DNA of 64,000 nt. Source: Roridomyces roridus (lineage: Eukaryota; Basidiomycota; Agaricomycetes; Agaricales; Mycenaceae). A program made the position numbers and the translations under genes. Location of the stretch: NCBI GenBank assembly GCA_029378245.1, contig JARKIF010000020.1, positions 248,001 to 312,000 on the forward strand, read 5' to 3'. This document shows positions 55,830-64,000 of this stretch, piece after piece (the stretch's first letter is position 1; each line of letters starts with the position of its first letter). A model generated the notes under the pieces. The model saw nothing but the letters and a program-made list of their open reading frames with translations. It did not search any database and was not told the DNA's origin.

Positions 55830-55964
55830 GATAATCCGCCATCGAATATATCAATTTGGGCATCACTTGATTATGGGCGCAAGGCAGTGCACCGTTATGG
55901 CAGGATACAGGTAGCAAAATTATTGTGACAATCAGAAAAATGGCACAACCTCAAATCTCGTTTG

Positions 55965-56460
55965 AACGCAGAAGAAGCCGAGAACCACGGTTTTCCCGGT
56001 GTAGAGATGGAAATGGAAGTGTTTGGGCGGTCCTGGGATGCCAGTGTCTACGAGGCACTCCGGCAATTCCACGCCGCCAAGGGGTTCGACCCCGACAGCC
56101 AGGAACTAGCAATTCACAGAGGACTGCCGTTGTACTAGCTATCCGGTGAAAGGGAGGAATCTTCGGCGTATGGTGAGCCTTCTGCACATTGAGATTTCGG
56201 GTTTTCTGACTGCAGATGAACGTAGTTGACGATGAAGTCACAGGCGCCCTACGGGGGGAGTCCGTCCGCCTGGGTATGGAGAAGAGGTTGGTGTGCCACT
56301 GTGCGATGGGGGTGGAGGCATCTCACGGGAGCGAAGACGAGGAAGGAGAGGAGGCTGGGCATGAGCATGCCGTACTGGAGCACGCTGAGGATGCGTCTCG
56401 TATCTCGTGCGATGACGACTTGTAGCGACGACCCGACGGCAGAGGTGGAGGGAGTGGATC
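55965..56460 (+). pseudogene. Collapsed copy of the 26.4-27.9 kb locus
   Basis: 55965-56240 matches the last exons and last intron of the kinase-like gene at 26370-26640 (SWDASVYEALRQ, AAKGFDPDSQELA), but an in-frame TAG appears (LPLY-stop near 56136). At about 56250 the match jumps to 27728-27935, inside the coiled-coil/proline-rich gene, omitting about 1.1 kb. Both partial genes are non-functional here. Confidence 0.8.
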
Positions 56461-56564
56461 TCATCGACTCATACTGATCCTCCCCCTCCCCTCCCCAGCC
56501 TCCGCCACTCCCTCTGGCAGCACCTCCAACTCTGCCAAGGCCTCCGCCCCCGCTGCTTCCATAC

Positions 56565-56736
56565 CGGGCCGAGCGGTGCATCTGCTGCGTGGGGCTTTTC
56601 GAGCGCTGCTGTCGTCGTCGCTCAACCTCCGGCTCGGCGGCGTCTCCTACCGGGACGAGCGGTGCTTCTGCTGCGTGGGGCTTTTCGGGCGCTGCCGTCG
56701 TTGCTGCTGTCGCTGCTGTCGCTGCTGTGCTTGCGC
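56565..56736. repeat. Tandem repeat, two units of 86 bp
   Basis: CCGGGmCGAGCGGTGCwTCTGCTGCGTGGGGCTTTTCGrGCGCTGCyGTCG occurs in similar form at 56565 and 56651. It is followed by a short (TGCTGTCGC) microsatellite at 56702-56732. Ala-rich in one frame; no gene recognised. Confidence 0.7.
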
Positions 56737-57017
56737 TCTAAGCTTCCTTTCCCGGATGCTCCGAACTCCTTTTAGTAGTATACTGGCCAAAAATAAGACA
56801 CGAAAAAATATACTTTGAGCATATGTATTCACGAAAAATAGGAATGCAATACGCCTCGGGCTTCCCGGTATCTTGCTTGACTTGTGCTAAGTATACAGGC
56901 AAAACCGCCTGTTCCAGCCTCCACTGCCCTCCAGGAGGGTCTCAATGTCATGGAACCTATTTCAATTTTTACCCGCAACAGTTTGCGTCAAACGTTGACA
57001 ATTTCAAGATTGAGCAT

Positions 57018-57437
57018 TCACGTATACCACTCCCGGAGCCGTGCCTCGTACTCTCGCTCGTCTACAATAGGCGCCCCTCCCCGATTGTAGCCGACTAAGT
57101 AGAGGCCATAATATTGAGCGGTAACTCGGGTGGAACACGAGAAAATCTCACCGAAATCACGGGTCACCGTTTCCTGTGCTGTCATCCCGGTAGTAGACAT
57201 GCGCCAATCGTAGACGAAATAGAGTCCGTCAAGATAAAGCCAGGACATCCGAGGGCATTTTGCAACCAGTGCCCCGCGCACCGAGGAGAAGTCGGGGAGC
57301 TTGTACGCACTGGGCTGACGCGTGTTCTGATAATATTCGTTTTCGCAGAGTTCAAAAATGATCGCAAGGCGTTCGAGGCCTGCGGGAAGAGCACTTGAGG
57401 GAAGGAGGGTAGCAAAGTACCTGCTCTTGAGGGCCAT
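57018..57437 (-). pseudogene. C-terminal fragment of an F-box/LRR-type protein
   Basis: A 139-codon frame with LPAGLERLAIIFELCENEYYQ and KCPRMSWLYLDGLYFVYDWR. The combination of a 'superior Leu-Glu-Arg-Leu' block, then a last helix with W-L-x-L-D-G and a W-R is usual at the end of Agaricomycete F-box/LRR proteins. No F-box part lies upstream on the minus strand. Likely a truncated relic; call based on resemblance only. Confidence 0.4.
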
Positions 57438-58553
57438 TGCTTACGCATGGCAATCCGAGTCTATGGGGGGCACGAGCGGAATCACGAATCATGATGGGAG
57501 GGCGAGTGCCAGTGCGAGTCCCCCCTGCGCGCGGGGAGAATGTGAGGTAAGAAGCACCCAGAATCTTAGATTTTTACTGCAGTTGCCAGTCAAACAATGC
57601 AGGCAGCGCTAATGACGGTGTAGACTCAGCGGCGAGACAATGTTGGGCCCTCGGGACGAAGTGTGGGTCGGATGACACGAGACAAGTATGACTTGTAAGC
57701 TTGTAACCGCGCCACGGGGAGACCGTAGACGAGAGAGAGGAGGCACAAATAAGTATCCCATCTTTGCAGAAACTTGAAGTGGCTAGACATATGAGTAGAC
57801 ACACAAGGAGCTGATCGGCAATTGAACAACCAAAAATATTGGACCGCAGAGACTGCGGCGGCGCAAGGAATAACAAGAATTGAGGGATAGTGGACACGGG
57901 GGATGCCAAGTGGGCGTGAGCCAGACTTGAATATTGGACAGGATGTTTTGAGGTTTGTTGGGGCAGTGGAAAGGCTGTCGAGTAACGAGTTGGTGTCGAG
58001 GGCTTGGTGCGAGCTGCCGTGTAGTTACCGGCAGCTTACCGGAGCGTCGGACCGACTCGGACGACGGAGATGATAACGCAGGTCGGCGGAAGTAAGAGCA
58101 AGATGCCTGCCACAGTGCTTGTAGCCCGGGTGGAATTCCAAATGCATGTTGAGCGCTGAGCGGTCAATTCAAGGTCAATGTCGGATGCCAAGAAGGACGA
58201 GGTGTGCCCACTGCCGAGGCCGCCGAGGCTCGAGCTGTCAACGTAACGCAACGGTCTTCGGCTGTCAAACCGATGGTGGCCGGCAGAAGTGAGCAGGAAT
58301 GGGGATATATGTCCATAGCATAAGGGTAATTGACTAAAAAGGGACCAAACACCCTCAGAACTACCTTATAAGGAATCTGTAACACATCTAAACAACCAGG
58401 GCTCAAAGATGTCATCGACACAAATTGGACCCCACTCTCGCGGGAAACGGGCCGATAAGACCGAGCTTAAAAATAAATTTTTAAGACTCGGAACGTCGAG
58501 AGCTATGCCGCAGTTGAAGAACGTGGTGCAGATAATTTAGAGAACCGACATAC
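57438..58553. other. Intergenic region, unresolved
   Basis: On the minus strand near 58060-58200 a short frame has a hydrophobic helix (STVAGILLLLPPTCVIISVV), and upstream exon-like pieces exist, but no consistent model could be built. Confidence 0.3.
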
Positions 58554-58712
58554 TTTGAAATCAGTTCTGATGATGCATTCATCGTCCGATTCGTCCGTGT
58601 CCGAGTCGTCCTTGTCCGAGTCGTCTTCGTCCGAGTCAACCTTGCCCGCGGAGTAGACCTCGTGTATGGGCTCGGTGATCTTCGGCCGCCGCAGTCGTCC
58701 TCGACACAGCTC
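58554..58712 (-). CDS. Possible single exon with an acidic DSD repeat
   Basis: Read on the minus strand, TTTGTTAG precedes a 53-codon frame that ends at a GTATGT donor. It carries the repeat DSDEDDSDKDDSDTDESDD, from a GTCCGAGTCGTC-type tandem repeat at 58575-58635. Neighbouring exons were not found. It could be chance; not assigned to a family. Confidence 0.25.
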
Positions 58713-58914
58713 CTAACAAATATTTAGCCTTCTTTCCTGCGCCGCAGTGTTCCGCAGTACGCCGCAGTCGTCTCGCACAGACCAAGCTGTGCCTCCTGTT
58801 CCAGTATAAAAGGTCGTTTATCATGTACAGTAGATAGCATTCTAGATACTGAATAAGGAGCTCTTTCAACCGTTCTCTTTGTTCCTCCGTCAAGACTCCA
58901 GCTTTTTGTGTGCT

Positions 58915-59725
58915 TCACTCCAACCGGACTCGAAGCCTCACACCTCGGCGGGGAGTAGACCTCGGCTGTACCGACATAAACTCGCTCTTGTCAAGCTTGT
59001 CGACGCTGTCAACATGGCTATTGAACATCTCAGACATGGAGACGACCCGGACGCGGATAAAAAGTTCGGTGAGGTTCGGGAGCAGCTCCGAAAACGTATC
59101 CAACATCGCCAAATTGAGCTCCTCAAACTTGACATAGAGAGAGGTGATGGCAGCTCCGCGCGCGGCTTCCAAGCATGTGAATAGTACCGCAGGGGGAGCG
59201 CGTGTTTTGAGGTATAGATGTGTAAGGTGCGGCGCGGGAAGGAATAGGCGCAGGGCGTAGCAATCCCCAAAAACTCTGTTAAAAGGGGGAGAGTACTTGG
59301 CTGGAATGGCTCGGGGAGGCTGCCACGCCTGCTAATCATATGTTCGCTGGTCATAAGTTTGAGAACGCGCACAGCAGGAAATTTGCTAAGGAGGGGTTGG
59401 TTTTCCGACGCCGTGCTGGATGTTTCCAGCGTGTGCACGTTGGGGAATAGCGGTGTGTCCTGGATGGTGCCTCCCTGCTCGAAAGCACAGGAAAGGAAAC
59501 GCAGATGGGGCGAGGCGAGGCGAAGGATCCAATGATCATTTCCGGCGGCCACGGGAGCGGTTTTTAACCGAAGGCCCGAAACATGCAAGGGTAGTCCGAC
59601 CGAGGGAGGTGATTCCCCCGAAGCCAGAGAGGACCCAGATATCGCGACATTGGATAACGTGGACAAACGACAGATGGCCTCCCACCGCGCCTGTGACAGT
59701 TGAATCCTGTCGAGCGAGAGTTTTC
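58915..59725 (-). pseudogene. F-box/LRR pseudogene with a 1-nt frameshift and no F-box
   Basis: First part (59666 down to about 59275) reads WEAICRLSTLSNVAISG, VSGLRLKTAPVAAGN and PHLRFLSCAF. After TTTTTGGGG at 59266-59275 the frame changes to GDCYALRLFLPAPHLTHLYL and ITSLYVKFEELNLAMLDTF. One added base would join the two. The F-box-bearing N-terminus is missing because the inverted-repeat element at 59726 abuts the break. Confidence 0.65.
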
Positions 59726-60068
59726 ATCAGACTTTTGACATGTAGCTTGTGACCTTGTACAAGGTCATTCAAGCCCGCAAGCGCCCGCCAAATTTGCGCA
59801 AGCCCGCAAGCTCACAAGCCAGGTCCTGAAACTCACAAGGTCCCTCGTTCGACTCCCATCAAACTACACATATTTATTTCCTTCGACCCTGAATCTGACT
59901 GGTACATGCTTCCATTGCCTCTGGGTGTATGTCATCCATCCCTAACACCTTTTTTCAGCCCTACTTTCAACCATTTCCGTGATTTCAACCCTTGCTTTGA
60001 CCTTGCGACCTTGTGCGACAAGCTGCCAAGCCCAACAAGGTCGCAAGATCTTTGTCAAAAGACTGATG
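59726..60068. mobile_element. Inverted-repeat element, 343 bp
   Basis: Ends share CATCAG(A/T)CTTTTGACA inverted, then CTTG(T/C)GACCTTGT. The inside repeats CAAGCCCGCAAGC. No clear target duplication, so the superfamily is open. Confidence 0.55.
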
Positions 60069-60619
60069 TTCGCAGTCTAATGAGACGGGGTAGGTGTTGA
60101 AAGAAGGCGTCCAATAGGACATGGAGATTATCTGAGTTGGGTTGGGGACCTGGCAAGAAAACGCCATCCACACGGCGCGGCTGCAGATAGCAGACCCGTA
60201 CCATTGGTGCTATTGTGACAGCGTATAATAATACTATTCGAAATTCGATCAGGCTTGTTGTTGGCCACGAAAGTCGAATGAGCGAGGGAAAGTAGTCAAC
60301 GATGCTGAATGGGAGCAATCAAGCACCAAATCCGTTCAACAGATAAAATACGTGGGCTGTACAGTAACAGCAAAATACGGCGGGACAGGATACAGATAGC
60401 CAAATACGGCAAATGGCTAGGAACACGACAAATCAATAAATCAGACGATGACGGCGGCAGATATTCAGTGGTCCCGATAGTCCAGTGACCGGAGGACGAG
60501 TAAGCAGAGTGACCCTGGGCAGCGGATTCACGACCGAGCCAGGCGAACACAATAGACAGCGATATCGATAAATCAGACAGAAAATATATTTGGCACAATC
60601 CGACTGCGGAAAGACAGTG
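60069..60619. other. Non-coding region before the LINE
   Basis: Only short frames, none recognisable. Confidence 0.4.
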
Positions 60620-62219
60620 GGGGATCGACAACTACTGACTATTTTATTCTTGAGGATCCTGACGACCCAGTTCTATCCAGTGTACGGATGGCACTACTAG
60701 CGCAAGCGGATGATGTTCTACTCATCTCCCTAAGCGCGCGGGGCCTCCAGCGCAGACTCAACGAATTCGCCGCGTGGTGCTCGAAGAATTTCATTCTTGT
60801 CAACATGGTCAAGACAGTAATTATAATCTTCGGACCTTCACCCAATGGCCTCCAATTCCAGCTAGGTGCCAATCTACTCAGCATCGTGGACGAGGAAAAA
60901 TATGTTGGCCTCAATATCAGGTCAGACACGCGAAACATGTTTGCCGCCCATTACAAGTCCAAAGCAAGTACCGCGAGATTCTGCGTACATAGAATTATGG
61001 GCATTGAAGACTCGGCTGGTCGCTTAAACCCCAAGCAATTCAACACCCTCCTCATGGGTCAAGTAGATCCTCACCTCGTCCATGGCTGTGAAGTGTCGCC
61101 GGATAGTGAGGATATCCATGTGAAGGAACTTTGCTCAATACAGGTTGACTTTTTGCGACAGTCTCTCAATGTCCATTCCCATTCTATTGTCGTGGGTCTC
61201 TTCACGGAAACTGGGATCATGCCCCTTCGAATTAGACGCTTTCTGCTCTTGCTCGGATACTTGAGATACCTTCTTTCCCGGACACTCCCCCACTTGGCTC
61301 GCGTTGCGTTGGATAGCTCCATCGAACTTGCGGCACACGGGAAGAAATCATGGGTTGCAGATGTTCTCATAGCAGCAAGAAAGTTACCATTTGAGTGCCC
61401 GGCGCTGGATTTCTCCTCAATCACCGTGACGAGTGTGGAGATCTACCGCAAAGATGTCGAAAAATGTGCACTTCAATGGCTGCAGATGCAAGTCGACTCA
61501 AGTGATAAACTTTATCTGCTGCACGGACGACGTGAACCTCAGAAGGACCAGCCGCCCGCTCTCAAAACTTTGTTCTTGAGGCACTATCTGTTCATGGTAA
61601 AGACGCAGAAGCATAGAGAGGCAATTACGTCCATCCTGCTTTCAACCCATCGTCTTGCCTTGGAACTCTGGCGGTACAACGACCATGCACATAAACCAGT
61701 CCCGCGAAATGAACGCGTCTGCCGCTTCTGCCCCACAAATGTTGAAAGCCCAGAGCATGCACTGATCGACTGTCGAGGATCTACCACGGTCGTTCAATTG
61801 CGAGCTACGTTCCTGGCAAAATTATTCAACACTGTACCGAAGCTGCAAATAAAGATGGCTGAACTTGAGAGTGTCGAGTTCTTGAAAGCCATTATATATG
61901 AACGCGCGACAATTGTACTGGTAGCCAAATATGTGCATGAGGTCCTGGAGGAATTCTACGCTGTCCCTCACCCTCGCCCATGAAGTTTATCCCTTGTTCT
62001 TTCGAAGATGCTGACTCTGGTTCAACGACTTACCTTTTTTCGTAGTCTAGGTTCTACCGTGGGGCATGGGTCTTCTCATGGGGTCTGCGCTTAGGGCTTA
62101 GAGTGCGGAGGGAGGTCCTGGGACGAAGGTGTATTTGACTTGCTTTGTACACTGGGATAATCCCAGGAAACCGGCGTTCGATAAGCGGACCGTGCCGTGT
62201 AATCTATCCTATCCTATCC
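60620..62219 (+). mobile_element. 5'-truncated non-LTR retrotransposon (LINE), RT C-terminal part
   Basis: The open frame runs through the ATG at 60688 to TGA at 61983 (432 codons, with about 20 more in frame upstream). MALLAQADDVLLISLS holds the A-D-D of the RT catalytic motif, followed by LNEFAAWCSKNFILVNMVKT. A zinc-binding CRFCPTNVESPEHALIDC lies near the end. The fingers and first RT motifs and any endonuclease are missing, which is common in LINE insertions. After a 200-bp 3' UTR the sequence ends in ATCTATCCTATCCTATCC (62202-62219), a short-repeat tail typical of these elements. No stop lies in the kept part, so the copy is young but dead on arrival. Confidence 0.85.
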
Positions 62220-62582
62220 AGCTCCTTATATACCCTCCTCCAGAACTGCGGCGCAGTCAGCTTCGGACTGTAAGGAGAAACCTCGGGAACTGCGCAAACT
62301 GCGTAGAAGCATTGGCAAGTTGAAGGTACGCCGAGAAATTCACATCCAACTAGTGAACGGCGGAAATAGTGCCGATCAGGCCGTGATGGCATCATGTGAT
62401 TGGCCGAATTGCCGAGCGTCGGGATTTGAAAAGTGCCGAAGAAATGATTCATGAATTAAATGTGCCGTTTCAACCGAATGCTTGCGGTGATGCTGAAGGC
62501 TGATGAAATGCATTTTGATTGAATATACATTACAGTGCGCGTGAGAAAGACCCGTGATTCCACTGGTTTCACGATTGTGGCA

Positions 62583-62885
62583 TCACACTATCGCGGGCGA
62601 GCACCAGAACTGGAGGCGCTCCAAGGATTTTTTTATCGACGGGAACGGGCGAACTATGGGGATTTCCTCTGACTTGAAGCTTCGAAGGCCGTAGGGAATG
62701 AATGTGAATGTCGAGAAAATGTGCGGCCGGGCCAAGTCACGGAAGGCGCGACATGATAGGGAGAAATTTTGGAGGGGGTCGTCGTAGTCGTCGTCGTCGC
62801 GGAAACGATATTTGATCTTGTCTTTATGTACGATCTTAAGCACCTTGAACCAAATCTCGCTGGGGAATCGGTCCACAGAGCTCAT
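62583..62885 (-). CDS. F-box protein N-terminal piece, about 100 aa, probably truncated
   Basis: MSSVDRFPSEIWFKVLKIVHKDK is an F-box start, followed by an acidic DDDDYDD insert and LSCRAFRDLARPHIFSTFTF, a complete F-box pattern. The frame then stops at SPAIV where family members usually continue for several hundred residues. An in-frame ATG 33 nt upstream (62918) is also possible. No continuation found downstream on the minus strand, so it is likely a truncated gene, though a missed intron is possible. Confidence 0.5.
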   Translation of the reverse strand: MSSVDRFPSEIWFKVLKIVHKDKIKYRFRDDDDYDDPLQNFSLSCRAFRDLARPHIFSTFTFIPYGLRSFKSEEIPIVRPFPSIKKSLERLQFWCSPAIV

Positions 62886-63410
62886 GGTGGCGGGAAGAAA
62901 GAGCCGTGACGTGGCCATGGCCTATGCGACTGATCCGATGCCAAGCACCGCCAACCAATCGCTATCCCGGTCTTCTCCCAATCTTCTCCCATTCAATTTC
63001 GTCGGTGCGCTTTTGCAGCTCGAACCATCGGATTGAAGAGAAGCGAGAGATTGCCAGCCTAAGTTGGTGAGAGTTGGGCAAGAGTTGGGTGAGAGGCTAA
63101 TTTGAAATTTCATTCTCAATTTCTGAGGCTTGTCTGAGGCTGAGTTCTCAATGCTTCCATCGGTAAGGTAAGTAGTAGTGGCACAGATTTACTGAGTTGG
63201 TATTCACGATGAGTGAGAAGAGCCGCGGACTGTTATTGACGCAGACTCGGAATTTAGACAAGCCAGCAGCAGCGGGCCCGAATATCCGAGCGGCGCTCAC
63301 TTGGCCGTGATGCTTCCTCAACAACAGTGCTGCAGACGAAAGAAAAGGGTTGAAATCCGCGGATACAGTACACCCAACATGGCACACACGCCCTGAGAAT
63401 CCAAGTTTCT

Positions 63411-64000
63411 TCACTCCTGAATTTCCAAACGAAGAGCGTCGTATTGGATGTACTGTAACAATCATGTTAGACCAGGACAGGGTGTAAATGTAATACTGAG
63501 CACGTACAATTCCAGATACATTCACGGGAAGAGCGATCTGCAGAAACGGTCAGGCTCCTTTGGATTCTGGAATAATTAGGATTCAACGGGTGGAAACCCA
63601 CAATGAAATTGTTATGCCCCGCATTCAACCAAGTCCCAGGAAAGACGAACTTGTTGCTCAGGAGATAACATGAAATCGCTGAGAGTTTTCAATTTTGGGC
63701 AGAGCATGGTTACGAAATGGAGACACACCAGAACGAACACCACAGCTGCCACTCTCTTGCGGAGTGATAGTCCAAACGAAAGGTTCATTCTGCTCGTTGA
63801 TGGATATCGAAATCTACAGGTGCGTTGAGGATTATCAGAGAGGCTCGTTGAGCAGCGGAAGGAAGGAAGATTATCTCACCGGGACGAATGGCCACGCTCC
63901 TTGAACGACCCCAGTATTCCCACTCGACGTCGCGGCCCCGGCAAGCAAAATCGTGAGCGTCGCATTCACTGAGGCCGGTGGCGGGTACGCCAAGTCAAAG
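63411..64000 (-). CDS. Rhamnogalacturonan lyase-like protein (PL4 type), 3' end only
   Basis: Minus-strand gene entering from the right edge. Exons 63880-63999(+), 63729-63813, 63602-63678, 63508-63537 and 63411-63452, four short GT-AG introns, 354 nt in frame. The text is FDLAYPPPASVNATLTILLAG, then SINEQNEPFVW, SGSCGVRS, FPGTWLNAGHNNFI, LPVNVSGI and YDALRLEIQE with stop. The end F-x-x-x-W-L-x-A-G-x-N-x-x, then Y-D-x-L-R-L-E, is that of the C-terminal beta-sandwich domain of PL4 rhamnogalacturonan lyases, secreted enzymes that cleave the pectin backbone by beta-elimination. The catalytic domain lies outside the window. A different carbohydrate-binding protein with the same fold is possible. 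Confidence 0.65.

Overview
This window looks like nuclear DNA of a mushroom-forming basidiomycete (Agaricomycetes, probably Agaricales). The grounds are many short GT-AG introns of roughly 45-65 bp, a crowd of F-box/LRR-type genes, a ten-exon phenylalanine ammonia-lyase, a secreted cyanovirin-N-type protein, an Agaricales-type kinase-like protein of unknown function, and a dense load of fungal transposons (Helitron, hAT, Mutator-like, LINE). The species cannot be named from the sequence.

Layout. 0.2-14.4 kb is the gene-rich part: an F-box gene (-), PAL (+, 2968-5566), a 2.2-kb non-autonomous element, a CVNH gene (-) carrying a hAT MITE at its last splice site, a second F-box gene (-), a paralogue of the first F-box gene (-) and a membrane-anchored short-chain dehydrogenase (-). 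15.3-22.3 kb is mostly mobile DNA: a 1.1-kb Mutator-like element with an 11-bp target duplication, a mitochondrial-type LAGLIDADG fragment, a truncated F-box copy and two hAT elements with perfect 8-bp target duplications. 24.6-31.4 kb holds a multi-exon kinase-like gene, a coiled-coil/proline-rich gene fused in frame to a broken SDR copy, and an F-box gene with one in-frame stop. 32-36.7 kb holds a broken F-box copy interrupted by MITEs and a seven-helix membrane protein gene with a 1-nt frameshift. 39.6-47.6 kb is one open frame of 2670 codons, a Helitron Rep-helicase that ends in a ubiquitin-specific-protease-like domain. 48.2-52.4 kb is a three-level nest of transposons. 52.6-60.1 kb has more F-box pseudogenes and a collapsed copy of the 26-28 kb locus. 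60.6-62.2 kb is a 5'-truncated LINE. The right edge carries the 3' exons of a rhamnogalacturonan-lyase-like gene.

How the parts relate. The probably functional genes (PAL, SDR, CVNH, two or three F-box proteins, the kinase-like gene, the lyase) do not form an obvious pathway or cluster. The window is better read as a site of repeated duplication and decay: three F-box copies in one family are all broken in different ways, SDR and kinase-like segments were duplicated and recombined, and at least ten non-autonomous DNA elements can be delimited. Five of these have perfect 8-bp duplications and two have perfect 10-11-bp duplications. The two most interesting points are the MITE whose target duplication recreated a splice acceptor in the CVNH gene, so that the element may be removed as intron, and the Helitron with a C-terminal USP-like peptidase domain.
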